NCBI GenBank assembly: GCA_018657495.1
Contig: JABHXA010000012.1
Span: 1 to 64,000 of the forward strand
Length of the DNA stretch: 64,000 bases
From: Fidelibacterota bacterium
GTDB taxonomy: Bacteria; Fidelibacterota; Marinisomatia; SCGC-AAA003-L08; JACNLC01
Direction: 5' to 3'
Shown here: positions 1 to 8,541 of the stretch, one piece after another
How the letters are laid out: each line of letters opens with the position of its first letter
Position numbering within the stretch: position 1 is the stretch's first letter
Made by a program: the position numbers and the translations under genes
Notes under the pieces: model-generated
Told to the model about the DNA's origin: nothing
The model's database searches: none
The model's input: only the letters and a program-made list of their open reading frames with translations

Positions 1-38
1 TAATGATGAATAATTATACCAGAAACACTCTCATAGAA

Positions 39-374
39 TTATGCTAATTTATTCCCGTCGCTTTGAAGACCTACAATGAAATAACCCAGATTGTCAGTAA
101 TGTACCAAGCCAGCTCTCTGGGTGACTTCTCTGTTTTCTCCAGAGCAATATCGCGAACCCGTTCTCGCTCGTGATCAGGTATTTTATTCCAGAACTTTCT
201 TGAATTACTTTTCTTATCTGCAAGTCCATCATATCCATATTCAATATACTGACCATACCAGGTATAAAATGAACTCTTGGGAATATCTAGCTCCCTTAAA
301 GTACGTAATACACCTAGTTCTGAACCCTCAACTAGACGAATAATCTCGTATTTTTCCGCCTGGGAGTACCGCAT
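39..374 (-). pseudogene. IS3-family transposase orfB, broken
   Basis: The frame encodes the N-terminal helix-turn-helix part of an IS3 orfB transposase: residues 1-96 match the usual start, including the SPRELAWYITD..GYF stretch. A full orfB is near 280-350 residues and carries a DDE integrase core; here translation ends at residue 111 with no DDE residues. After GYF the frame loses similarity, but the next frame reads VFKATGIN, which resembles the VYRVLKATGLI that normally follows. This suggests a short deletion with a frameshift rather than a clean truncation. Its ATG overlaps the orfA stop by one base. Confidence 0.8.
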
Positions 375-736
375 CAGTCCTCCAAAGTGGACTCTATGCC
401 ATGTAAGCTTTTTTTTGCATAGTCATATTTTATGGATAAATCTGCAACCAGATGTTTAAGGTGAGAGTTTTCTTTACGAAGATCTTGGACTTCACTGGTG
501 GTGGCTTCGCGTTCTGTATCACCTTTAAGCCTCTTCTTTCCAGCCTCCATAAAGTCCTTACTCCAGCGGTAGTACGTGTTTTGATTAATTTCTTCTTTGC
601 GACATAACTCTGCAATTGATGATTCACCTCTCAACCCATCTATAACAATGCGAATCTTTTCTTCTGTGTTATATCTCTTTCGGGTTTTACGTCGTATTTC
701 TTTTATACGTTTCTCTGCTTTTGAATGTGGACTCAT
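374..736 (-). CDS. IS3-family transposase orfA
   Basis: A 120-residue basic protein with the orfA pattern: a basic N-terminus rich in RRKTRKRY, a helix-turn-helix around residues 25-60 (KIRIVIDGLRGESSIAELCRKE), and a leucine-zipper-like C-terminus (about 85-115). OrfA binds the terminal repeats and in active elements is fused to OrfB by programmed frameshifting. A GGAAG ribosome site lies just before the ATG. This frame looks intact, but the orfB partner is broken, so the protein is probably without effect or a weak repressor. Confidence 0.85.
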   Translation of the reverse strand: MSPHSKAEKRIKEIRRKTRKRYNTEEKIRIVIDGLRGESSIAELCRKEEINQNTYYRWSKDFMEAGKKRLKGDTEREATTSEVQDLRKENSHLKHLVADLSIKYDYAKKSLHGIESTLED

Positions 737-780
737 TTGACTTCCTTTTTTGTTTTAAATTTAACAAGAAGTCTCTCACA

Positions 781-1735
781 GGATTAATCTCTTTTATTCC
801 GGAAGGCTTTGACACGCTACAGTAGTGCTGACTAAGTTTTTCAGAATCTAACGAATGGTATGATTCAGTCAATTTTACCCTTTAATATTATCTTAATATA
901 AGAGTAATTCATAATTTAATGAAGGATATTATTCTGTATTCAGTAAGATGAATTTACCTGTTTCTCACTTATCAAAATTGGAGTGTAATTCTCAATATAA
1001 AAGTAGGCAGAATCAGAACTCAAACAATTAAAGATTAAAGGAGAAAGTAATTATTACCATTCCGAATTAAGATTGATAATAAGAAAATTTAATTGTACAT
1101 GCTGAAACATTTACCCTGATGATCAACATGAGCTTACTATTGAATTTCTGACTCAGCCTAATTATTAAAAGTTTAAATTTATAGCCAGGCTACCTTGTGC
1201 TCAATTACTGTTTAATTGATATTGGTGATCAATTATTCATTAATTTCAATAATTATGCAGGAAATTGTAATTGTTCAATAATAATGCCACAAGTTAAATC
1301 GAATAGTCATCGAAAGATTATTGGATAGATAATTTTTTTTGTGCCCCGGTTTGGATTCCACAGAATTTAAAGGAAATTCTATCAGCTACTAGGAATTAAT
1401 TTCCCATTAGTTTGATCCGGAATAATAAAAATCTTTTGGATATAGCATAGATTAATAATCTTTCAACATATTGATAAAATATTTTGTGTAAAATATGTAG
1501 TCAGATTTATGTCGGCGCATTAAATTCTCTTTCTGAATGAAATAAAATATTAGTTTTAATGATTGATTATTTGTTAACCCGATAATGTATCTGATACCTA
1601 AAAGACCTTATGAGCAAATTTGTAATTGTGAGAGTTATTAGAAAGGAATCAAGCGATTGACAAAATTTCGAAATATTATAAAATATTTGAAAATAGATAT
1701 TTTCTATTGCAAATAAAACGAAGTACAAAGCAGAA
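781..1735. other. Non-coding A+T-rich region of about 950 bases
   Basis: I see no convincing gene, RNA gene or repeat array on either strand. Short frames here (for example a minus-strand one at 1567-1776 and one at 687-872 crossing the IS end) lack ribosome sites and family resemblance. The part nearest the IS could hold remains of the insertion target. A possible promoter lies near the right end. Confidence 0.6.
1657..1684 (+). promoter_or_regulatory. Possible sigma70-type promoter before rnhB
   Basis: TTGACA at 1657-1662 is followed after 16 bases by TAAAAT at 1679-1684, about 50 bases ahead of the rnhB start. The match to the classical consensus is good, but FCB bacteria often use different promoter elements, and chance matches are common in A+T-rich DNA. 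Confidence 0.3.
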
Positions 1736-2719
1736 ATGAAATCATTTTTTGAATTTGACAATACATTTAGATCCAAAAACGAATATCTTCTTTGTGGAAT
1801 CGATGAGGCCGGGAGGGGACCATTGGCAGGACCTGTTGTTGCAGCAGCAGTGGTATTACCAGTTAATTTTGATATGCCAGAGGTTCGGGATTCAAAAAAA
1901 CTATCTGAAAAGAAGCGTAATGATCTTTACAAAACGATTATAGACCATGCCCTATCTTTTGGTATTGGTGTTGTACACGAACGTAAAATTGATGAGATTA
2001 ACATTTTGAACGCTACCTACGAGGCAATGAAACAGGCTATCGGGGGTATTAGTATAAAACCCCATCTTTTTCTCATCGACGGTAACCCTGTCCCATTCAG
2101 CCACATAAAACATAGAAATATTATTCAAGGAGACAATAAATCTCTTTCTATCGCTTCAGCATCAATCCTTGCAAAAGTTGTACGGGATGATCTCATGAAA
2201 CGGTATTCTAAAGTGTACCCCTATTATGGGTTCGAGAAACATAAGGGGTACGGTACTAAAAATCATTTGGAAATTTTAAAAACACTATGGGCTACCCCAA
2301 TTCACAGGCAGAGTTTTAAACCGGTTAAAAGTTTCTTACCTGGGCATGATCATTACAAAAGCAGACGATGGCTTGGTAAAAGGGGTGAGCAGCTAGCCGC
2401 AAGTTCATTAATTAAATTGGGAAATGATATCATCGCAATGAACTACAATGTCCAAGGAATCGGTGAAATAGATATTATCCACATGGAGGAAAATGAGATA
2501 GTATTTACGGAAGTTAAAACTGGATATTCAGGAAACCGATGGGGAGAACCTATTGATCAGATAGATAGAAAAAAGAGAGATCGAATTTTAGAGACTGCAG
2601 AAGTATTTTTATCAAAAAATGATTACGATGCACATGTGAGATTTGATGTAATTTCCGTGCAATTTTCTGGAAATATTCCGAAGATAAAGCGAATAAAAAG
2701 AGGACTTGCAATTGATTAA
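1736..2719 (+). CDS. rnhB: Ribonuclease HII fused to a YraN/UPF0102 nuclease-like domain
   Basis: Residues 1-200 are RNase HII, which nicks RNA in RNA-DNA hybrids and starts removal of misincorporated ribonucleotides. The four metal ligands are visible: D23 and E24 in GIDEAGRG, D115 in LIDGNP and D133 in GDNKS; a GYGTKNH motif follows. Residues 209-327 form a UPF0102 (YraN) domain of the restriction-endonuclease-like fold, with GEID at 243-246 and the catalytic-type EVK at 259-261. rnhB and yraN are separate neighbouring genes in many bacteria; here they form one 327-residue protein with no intervening stop. The ATG at 1736 has only a weak ribosome site. The gene overlaps ggt downstream. Confidence 0.95.
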   Translation: MKSFFEFDNTFRSKNEYLLCGIDEAGRGPLAGPVVAAAVVLPVNFDMPEVRDSKKLSEKKRNDLYKTIIDHALSFGIGVVHERKIDEINILNATYEAMKQAIGGISIKPHLFLIDGNPVPFSHIKHRNIIQGDNKSLSIASASILAKVVRDDLMKRYSKVYPYYGFEKHKGYGTKNHLEILKTLWATPIHRQSFKPVKSFLPGHDHYKSRRWLGKRGEQLAASSLIKLGNDIIAMNYNVQGIGEIDIIHMEENEIVFTEVKTGYSGNRWGEPIDQIDRKKRDRILETAEVFLSKNDYDAHVRFDVISVQFSGNIPKIKRIKRGLAID

Positions 2720-4391
2720 TCGATTCACAATACTTATTGTCAGTTTAAATATAATATTTGGAAGCGTACCAGATGCATCTGGGGTGAATGGCGCCGTCAC
2801 ATCTTCAAATAAATTTGCAAGCGATGTTGGGATAAATATTCTAAAGGATGGTGGCAATGCCGTCGATGCCGCAATAGCAGTTGGTTTTGCCCTCGCAGTT
2901 GTCCACCCTGGTGCTGGTAATATTGGCGGCGGTGGTTTTATGGTTATACGATTAGCCGATGGCACAAAAACTACTATTGATTTTAGAGAAACCGCACCTC
3001 AAAAAGCATCACGAGATATGTTCCTGGATGAAAATGGCGACATTATCGAAGGCAAAAGTTGGAGTACTTCTTGGGCATCTGGCGTCCCCGGTTCTGTTGC
3101 TGGTTTTGGGTTGGCACACGAGGAATTCGGTACATTGAAATGGTCACAGTTAATTGACTCTTCAATTCAATTGGCAAGAGATGGGTATTCCCTCAATTAT
3201 AACGACGCGAATTCATTTAATAGATACAATGATTTTCTAACAAAGGACTCTGTAACCCGTACAATATTTGTGAGAGACGAAGAGTTTAAAACAGGAGATA
3301 TACTTGTTCAAAGGAACCTTGCCAGTACCCTGGAAAGAATCTCGCGTGCTGGTTGGGAGGAGTTTTATACAGGTAAAACGGCTGATCTAATTCAAAAATG
3401 TATGGAGCGAACGGATGGTTTGATTTCAAAAAACGATCTAAAGAATTACATCGCCGTGCAGCGTGATCCGATCACTTTTTCCTATCGGGATCATATAGTA
3501 TACTCAATGCCCCCAGCATCTTCAGGTGGCATTGCCCTTGCCGGTATATTAAATCAACTTGAAAATATCGATTTAAGCAGCTTGCCATTCCATGGCGCTG
3601 ATCACATTCACTATCTCACTGAATGTCAAAGACGGGTTTATGCTGACAGATCAACTATGCTTGGTGATATGGATTTTATTCCTGTGCCAATCAGCCACCT
3701 GATTTCTCAGGAGTATGCCGATAATCATTGGATGTCTATTGATTCAATTTATGCCACATCCAGTTCAGAAATCTTACCGGAGGAACCACCGAGTTATTAC
3801 GAATCAGAGGAAACGACTCATTATTCAGTTGTAGATAAATGGGGTAATGCTGTCAGTGTAACAACAACTATAAACGGATGGTTTGGAAGCGGTATTACTG
3901 TGGATGGAGCCGGATTTCTTCTGAATAATGAAATGGATGACTTTTCCTCAAAGCCCGGTACGCCAAATGCCTATGGTCTCGTTGGTGCCAAAGCAAATGA
4001 AATTGCCTCCGGGAAGAGAATGCTAAGCTCTATGACCCCGACTATCGTAGAAAATCCCAATGGTGATTTACTCTTGGTAGTTGGATCTCCAGGCGGGTCG
4101 ACAATTATTACAACTGCAATGCAGGTTATATCCAACGTCATAGATTTTAAAATGAATATTGAAGATGCTGTAGAATCTCCAAGATATCATCACCAATGGC
4201 TGCCTGATGTTGTATATGTTGAACAATTTGGATATGCGACAGAAACCCTTGATGCCCTCAAAGAGCGTGGATATAAATTTGCATTACGGAGCAGCATTGG
4301 AGAAGCTAATTGTATAATGTATGATCCAAATACAAAAATTATTCATGCCTCCGGCGACAGCCGACGTGGAGCTTCTGCAATTGCATATTAA
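2712..4391 (+). CDS. ggt: Gamma-glutamyltransferase precursor
   Basis: A periplasmic N-terminal-nucleophile hydrolase that cleaves the gamma-glutamyl bond of glutathione and transfers it to water or amino acids. The protein has a hydrophobic N-terminal signal sequence. The self-processing site TTHYSVVD lies near residue 368; its first threonine becomes the catalytic nucleophile of the small subunit. Later conserved stretches include LLNNEMDDFS and the SPGGS oxyanion-type loop. Length (559 residues) is normal. I prefer the TTG at 2712 over the TTG at 2706 because AGAGG at 2699-2703 is correctly spaced only for the former. The start overlaps the end of rnhB by 8 bases, so the two are probably co-transcribed. 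Confidence 0.93.
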   Translation: MINRFTILIVSLNIIFGSVPDASGVNGAVTSSNKFASDVGINILKDGGNAVDAAIAVGFALAVVHPGAGNIGGGGFMVIRLADGTKTTIDFRETAPQKASRDMFLDENGDIIEGKSWSTSWASGVPGSVAGFGLAHEEFGTLKWSQLIDSSIQLARDGYSLNYNDANSFNRYNDFLTKDSVTRTIFVRDEEFKTGDILVQRNLASTLERISRAGWEEFYTGKTADLIQKCMERTDGLISKNDLKNYIAVQRDPITFSYRDHIVYSMPPASSGGIALAGILNQLENIDLSSLPFHGADHIHYLTECQRRVYADRSTMLGDMDFIPVPISHLISQEYADNHWMSIDSIYATSSSEILPEEPPSYYESEETTHYSVVDKWGNAVSVTTTINGWFGSGITVDGAGFLLNNEMDDFSSKPGTPNAYGLVGAKANEIASGKRMLSSMTPTIVENPNGDLLLVVGSPGGSTIITTAMQVISNVIDFKMNIEDAVESPRYHHQWLPDVVYVEQFGYATETLDALKERGYKFALRSSIGEANCIMYDPNTKIIHASGDSRRGASAIAY

Positions 4392-4427
4392 ATACTATTA
4401 ATTATTAACACAATAAACTGGATTTCA

Positions 4428-5486
4428 TTGAGTACAAAAAAAATATTAGGAATTAAAAAGGCGTTTTGGGTAGAGCTCAGAATATTAATCACCTTAATTA
4501 TTATTGCTTTACTTGTAAAAGCAACGGTAGTTGAAATCTATGTTGTGCCTACCGGATCAATGGAAGACACAATACTTCCCGGTGATATGCTGATTGGGAA
4601 TAAATTTATTTATGGATTAAGAACACCAAAAAAAATTAGTTTAATTTGGACTCGCTTCGGATTTGATATTCCGTCAGTGAGATTACCAAAGTTTAAAGAA
4701 GTAGAATCAGGTGATGTTGTAATTTTTGAATTCCCTCGGGATCCTTTTCAAAAGTATGTAAAACGCTGTATCGGAACTGCCGGACAAAAAGTTGAGATTG
4801 ATCAGGGACAGATATATATAGATGGTAAACAAATGAATTTTCCCGATGAAGGAAAATATTCCAAAGGTTACATTTTTCCTACGGACAGAAAACAGGGAAC
4901 TATCTATCCCTATTTCTTTGGTAATCAGGACAACATCGAGCAATTTATTGTCCCATATAAGGGTATGCAAATTGATTTTGACCATATAGAAGATTGGACA
5001 TCCATTTTGACTTTATTGATTCAGGATGGAAATAAAATAGAATTAGGTGATCAGACATTTACATTAATTGATCCATTTGAATTATCTCGAATGGTAGGCT
5101 TCCTAAAATATAAATTCTGGGATATTGTCAATCCTGGTTCTAAGGAAAAGAATCGGAAGAAACAAAGTATTGAGCAACGAAAATTTATGAATGAAATGCG
5201 TGATAAACACCATCAGGATGGAATATTCAATCCCTGGGAGATTAAGTTCAATAAATTTGATTACAAGTTGGTTTATGATCATTTATTGGTAAACAATGTG
5301 CCAGTTAGTGAACTAAAGACTTATACTTTTAAACATGATTATTATTTCTTTATGGGTGACAATCGAGATAATTCATCAGATTCGAGATTTTGGGGTTTTG
5401 TGCCTGATCATCAAATTTTAGGAACTCCTTTATTTTCACTCGTTAATTTAATGAAATTTAGATTTAGACTGAAGTTCATCAATTGA
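4428..5486 (+). CDS. lepB: Signal peptidase I
   Basis: Membrane serine protease that removes signal peptides from exported proteins. A single N-terminal membrane segment (about residues 16-33) precedes the catalytic serine S44 in PTGSMEDTI and the general base K112 in KYVKRCIG. The late box MGDNRDNSSDSRFWGFV starts near residue 308. At 352 residues it is long because the stretch between K112 and the last box is expanded, as often seen in FCB-group enzymes. Start is TTG. The 36-base gap after ggt suggests the same transcript. Confidence 0.93.
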   Translation: MSTKKILGIKKAFWVELRILITLIIIALLVKATVVEIYVVPTGSMEDTILPGDMLIGNKFIYGLRTPKKISLIWTRFGFDIPSVRLPKFKEVESGDVVIFEFPRDPFQKYVKRCIGTAGQKVEIDQGQIYIDGKQMNFPDEGKYSKGYIFPTDRKQGTIYPYFFGNQDNIEQFIVPYKGMQIDFDHIEDWTSILTLLIQDGNKIELGDQTFTLIDPFELSRMVGFLKYKFWDIVNPGSKEKNRKKQSIEQRKFMNEMRDKHHQDGIFNPWEIKFNKFDYKLVYDHLLVNNVPVSELKTYTFKHDYYFFMGDNRDNSSDSRFWGFVPDHQILGTPLFSLVNLMKFRFRLKFIN

Positions 5487-5633
5487 ATATTAATTATCTA
5501 TTTGGTAGCTGGATTATTTTTATTTATCATAATTAATTAGATGATGCAATATTTTGAGAATTAATCATTGTTTATAACAGTAATAATTATAAAAATTATT
5601 ATTCTGATTTTAACCAGATAATTACATATTAGG

Positions 5634-5939
5634 ATGCAGAGTTTCAGCGGAAATACTTATAATGCTTACAATTCAAGAGATTTTGATCAAGAACTTAAGA
5701 GATTCCTGAACGATGTCAATACTAAATATGGTGAAATATTGTTTAATGAATTGTTGAATAGACTTGAAAAAAACATTATTAGATTTCAAAATGAAGTAGG
5801 AAGACATGTTACATGTATCCATCATAAAAACAATAATCAGGACACAATCTCAGAATTAGTTAAATTTCGTGAAAAACCGATTGATAATTCTAATTCGAAT
5901 TTAGAAGTTTCTGAATGGGAATATAAACTACAGCAATAA
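5634..5939 (+). CDS. Hypothetical protein, 101 residues
   Basis: Not recognised. The predicted protein is polar and mostly helical, with no signal peptide or membrane segment. Residues 15-55 (heptad-like ELKRFLNDV...LLNRLEKNI) could form a coiled coil, and the tail is low-complexity and Asn-rich. It sits 20 bases before a membrane-anchored coiled-coil gene, so the two may act together. The ribosome site is poor, so the start is uncertain. Confidence 0.55.
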   Translation: MQSFSGNTYNAYNSRDFDQELKRFLNDVNTKYGEILFNELLNRLEKNIIRFQNEVGRHVTCIHHKNNNQDTISELVKFREKPIDNSNSNLEVSEWEYKLQQ

Positions 5940-5959
5940 TTAATAATAAAAGGAAGAAC

Positions 5960-6454
5960 ATGCAAAGAGCAATTTGGATTATTACATTTTTTATCATTCT
6001 AGGTGGTGCATACTACTGGTTTGTTATACATGAAGCTGATGTACTTGAAGTTAAAACTCTCACAGCCAGAGTAGAATTGCACTCTGATAGTATAAATGTT
6101 GTGAATGAAGCTGAAAGAAAACTTGAACTCAGGTATATTGGTCATGGAAAACATCTACAAACTATTCAGGATAGATTTAATAAACACTATGACAATTATA
6201 TTGCAAAGATGGACTCTATTAATGGGGTTTTTGAAGAAGTGAAATATAATATAAAGCTAACAAATGAAAAGATTGATCAGGAAATCAGAGGAGTTAAAAA
6301 TGATATATCTGATTTTACTGATACATTTGATAGTTATAAGCGGACCAATCAGCGACAAATGCGTGATTTACAAAACGATGTTAGAACTTTGAAAGATGAT
6401 ATCAGTGCTATACAGGAAACACTTACTTCACTGGCAAATCCTGAAAAAAAATAG
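5960..6454 (+). CDS. Membrane-anchored coiled-coil protein
   Basis: Unknown function. A short N-terminal hydrophobic segment (residues 4-22) anchors the protein, and the remaining 140 residues are charged and predicted helical with heptad character (about 70-155), like a spacer or scaffold in the periplasm. AAGGA lies 7 bases before the ATG, supporting the start. No enzyme motif is visible. It is the second of a run of small unknown genes ending at the terminator at 7123. Confidence 0.65.
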   Translation: MQRAIWIITFFIILGGAYYWFVIHEADVLEVKTLTARVELHSDSINVVNEAERKLELRYIGHGKHLQTIQDRFNKHYDNYIAKMDSINGVFEEVKYNIKLTNEKIDQEIRGVKNDISDFTDTFDSYKRTNQRQMRDLQNDVRTLKDDISAIQETLTSLANPEKK

Positions 6455-6537
6455 ATATTATCTCAAACTTTATCTTAGGTTGATGTTATTTCCTTCTTAT
6501 TTTACTAACCATATTATTTTTATGGAATATTGGTTTA

Positions 6538-6891
6538 TTGGATGATAAAATTATGATGAAACTAGATGATATTATTGGAGACATTGTCTTCATCGCTTTA
6601 AGGGATGTTGAAAGATATGCTTCAATAGGACTAAAGGATAACCTCGGACACTTCAGAGTCCAGGGATTTGATCACTATGGCTTATGGGTATCGCACCCTG
6701 GGTTAATATTATATGTTAGAGAAGATGAGTCTGGTGTGCCTTATCCGCCAGATAAAATCCAAAAAGAGGAATTAGAAGCAAATTTCATCATTACATGGGA
6801 TAATATTCTGACAATTATGCATTATCCCGATAGGAAAGGGTTCGATTTTCCAAATGAATTTGATAGGGAAATTGGATTTTCACCTAAATAA
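6538..6891 (+). CDS. Hypothetical protein, 117 residues
   Basis: Not recognised. The protein is soluble and acidic, with a mixed alpha/beta pattern (repeated aromatic-hydrophobic strands such as GLWVSHPGLILYV and ANFIITWDNILTIMHYP). It has no signal peptide. The start may be TTG at 6538 or ATG at 6553 or 6556; no candidate has a strong ribosome site. The next gene begins 13 bases downstream, so the pair is likely co-transcribed. Confidence 0.55.
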   Translation: MDDKIMMKLDDIIGDIVFIALRDVERYASIGLKDNLGHFRVQGFDHYGLWVSHPGLILYVREDESGVPYPPDKIQKEELEANFIITWDNILTIMHYPDRKGFDFPNEFDREIGFSPK

Positions 6892-6904
6892 TCAAAAGGA
6901 AAAT

Positions 6905-7099
6905 ATGGTTATTGGTCAAGTTAAAACTTGGAGTGATTCAGATGGATGGGGTTTTGTAGTGGATGAAGAAGGATATGAGTATTTTCTACATATTTCAAAA
7001 ATAAGAAAAGGCCAGATAATTCGAACAGGTGATATGATTAAATTTGATATTTCTGAAGGCGATCGTGGGGCAGAGGCTGAAAATGTAACTTTATATTAG
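6905..7099 (+). CDS. Cold-shock-domain-like small protein
   Basis: A 64-residue protein resembling the cold-shock (CSD) OB fold that binds single-stranded nucleic acid. It shows the first-strand pattern GQVKTW, an RNP1-like DGWGFV and an RNP2-like YFLHIS. The match is looser than in CspA: the aromatic RNP residues are partly kept, but the KGFGFI core is changed to DGWGFV. An AAAAGGA ribosome site fixes the ATG at 6905; the longer frame back to 6854 overlaps the preceding gene and is not needed. A strong terminator follows 23 bases later. Confidence 0.8.
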   Translation: MVIGQVKTWSDSDGWGFVVDEEGYEYFLHISKIRKGQIIRTGDMIKFDISEGDRGAEAENVTLY

Positions 7100-7122
7100 A
7101 AAATCTCGAAATAATGAAATTG

Positions 7123-7152
7123 AAGGAGGGAATATTCCCTCCTTTTTTTTTA
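7123..7152 (+). terminator. Rho-independent terminator
   Basis: AAGGAGGG (7123-7130) and CCCTCCTT (7137-7144) form an 8-base-pair stem around an AATATT loop, followed directly by a run of T. It closes the transcript of the cold-shock-like gene and isolates the sigma-factor operon that follows. Confidence 0.93.
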
Positions 7153-7203
7153 CAAAAAAAAACAAGTTAACCTTTAGAGAATTAAATACTCAATGGATCC
7201 GAA

Positions 7204-7728
7204 ATGAATGATGATTTTAGTAAGATCAATAGATATTTAGCTGGTGATGATCACGCATTTGATGAATTAGTAAACGAACACCAAAGATGGGTGTTTGAGT
7301 TTATAATTAAAATTGTTAATAATCCTCAAGATGCTGAAGATCTTGCCCAGGATATTTTTGTAAAAGTATTCTTTAATCTCCAAAATTTTAGATTCCAGGC
7401 TCAATTCAAAACATGGCTGTATAGGATTATTATAAATCAACTAAATAATTATTTCAAGAAGAAGAAGTTATTGTCATGGTTTAACGCTGATCTAAATGAA
7501 AGAGACACTGGTGATAATTCTAATAATAATAAATCAAATTCTGATATCAACCTTGTAGCAAAAGTAAAAAAGTTACCCAAGGTGCAGAGAGATATTGTCA
7601 TTTTAAGGATATTTCAAGATATGTCATTTAAACAGGTCTCTGAAATCCTCACCATAACAGAAAATTCTGCGAAGGTTTCATTTTATAAAGCAAAAATCAA
7701 TTTAAAGGGTTATATAAATGCAGTATGA
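7204..7728 (+). CDS. ECF-type RNA polymerase sigma factor
   Basis: A 174-residue group 4 sigma factor with region 2 (about residues 15-85, including the DAEDLAQDIFVKVF core-binding motif and the FKTWLYRIIINQLNNYFKKKK -10 recognition helix) and region 4 (about 120-170, with LPKVQRDIVILRIFQDMSFKQVSEIL). Regions 1 and 3 are absent, as expected. It is the first gene after a terminator and overlaps the next gene by 11 bases. The following envelope genes suggest it answers an envelope signal and may control its own operon. Confidence 0.93.
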   Translation: MNDDFSKINRYLAGDDHAFDELVNEHQRWVFEFIIKIVNNPQDAEDLAQDIFVKVFFNLQNFRFQAQFKTWLYRIIINQLNNYFKKKKLLSWFNADLNERDTGDNSNNNKSNSDINLVAKVKKLPKVQRDIVILRIFQDMSFKQVSEILTITENSAKVSFYKAKINLKGYINAV

Positions 7729-8056
7729 TAAAAATAAATTTCTTTTAACAGTGCGTGCAAAAATTCGAAGGAAAAAGAAAATAAAAAATGTTCAATACAC
7801 ATCTTTTATATTTGTATCTATAATTATAATTTCATTTGTTACAACCAATTTAATTTACCAGAGCACTATGGAGAATCTATGGACGGAAAATAATACCATA
7901 TCATATTATTATGAATGGGATAGAATACCAGATGTTGATCAGGATGAAATGTTTGAGTTCCTCGTTGATGAGATGGATGTTTATGATCTCAATTTATTAT
8001 TATCAGATGAGTTTATTACTCAAATTACTTTAAAAAACCAAAAAATGAAAGGATAA
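7718..8056 (+). CDS. Small single-pass membrane protein, candidate anti-sigma factor
   Basis: 112 residues with a strongly basic N-terminus (RAKIRRKKKIKN), one membrane segment at about residues 28-48 and an acidic outer domain. Its 11-base overlap with the sigma gene and its topology (cytoplasmic N-terminus, periplasmic C-terminus) fit a cognate anti-sigma factor. However, the cytoplasmic part is only about 27 residues and lacks the HxxxCxxC zinc motif of the usual anti-sigma domain. The role is inferred from position alone. Confidence 0.6.
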   Translation: MQYDKNKFLLTVRAKIRRKKKIKNVQYTSFIFVSIIIISFVTTNLIYQSTMENLWTENNTISYYYEWDRIPDVDQDEMFEFLVDEMDVYDLNLLLSDEFITQITLKNQKMKG

Positions 8057-8059
8057 GTG

Positions 8060-8527
8060 ATGAATTATATTATTGTGAGTATATTTTTGACGATTTCCAC
8101 TTTATTTGCATTCCAAAACCAATCAAAAGGTGATGATTTAAAAAATTTAAAAAAATGGAAAATGATTGAATATATGGATTTGAATGAGAATCAGTCAGAC
8201 AAATTTTTTCCGAGAATGAGAGAATTGGAAAAAAGAATGATTGAGATAAAAACTGAAAAAGAACTAATAAATCAAAAACTAGAGGTAATTACAAAAGATA
8301 AAAATGCTACAAATCAGGAAGTTCTGGAATTATTAAATGAGCTCAAGGAATTAGACAAAATGCAAGATGAAATTAAATATAGACATATTGAAAGTATGGA
8401 AGATATTTTGACACCTGATCAAATGGCAAAATACATGATTTTCGAAGAGCGATTTAAAAAACATATAAAAGATAAATTTAAAGAGAAAACCCAAAAGTCT
8501 GATAGACGATTTCTCAGAAACAAATAA
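8060..8527 (+). CDS. Periplasmic Spy/CpxP-like (LTXXQ) protein
   Basis: After a signal peptide (residues 1-19) the protein is helical and charged. It contains LNENQSDKFFPRMREL and LTPDQMAKYMIFEERF, the paired L-T/N-x-x-Q helices of the Spy/CpxP/ZraP family of periplasmic chaperones and stress sensors. I chose the ATG at 8060 because AAAGGA is well spaced from it; the GTG three bases earlier is too close. Location in an ECF operon fits a sensor or feedback role in envelope stress. Confidence 0.75.
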   Translation: MNYIIVSIFLTISTLFAFQNQSKGDDLKNLKKWKMIEYMDLNENQSDKFFPRMRELEKRMIEIKTEKELINQKLEVITKDKNATNQEVLELLNELKELDKMQDEIKYRHIESMEDILTPDQMAKYMIFEERFKKHIKDKFKEKTQKSDRRFLRNK

Positions 8528-8541
8528 TTAGAGGTCGTCTT

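Larger units (their letters stand above)
39..780 (-). mobile_element. Remnant of an IS3-family insertion sequence
   Basis: Two minus-strand reading frames in the IS3 arrangement (orfA then orfB, sharing one base in TGATG) mark this as an IS3-family element. On the plus strand the segment ending ...CTCTCACA at about 780 would be the left terminal end, because IS3 elements begin TG and end CA. I propose 780 as the boundary on that basis only. The orfB half is frameshifted and stops early, so the copy should not transpose by itself. The opposite end is not recognisable and may lie left of the window or be deleted. Confidence 0.75.

Noticed and set aside
687..872. A 61-codon minus-strand frame crossing the IS end
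   Set aside because: It overlaps orfA in another frame and the proposed IS terminus. A remnant of the insertion target is possible but unsupported.
1567..1776. A 69-codon minus-strand frame before rnhB
   Set aside because: Overlaps the rnhB start, has no ribosome site and a composition of A+T-rich random sequence.
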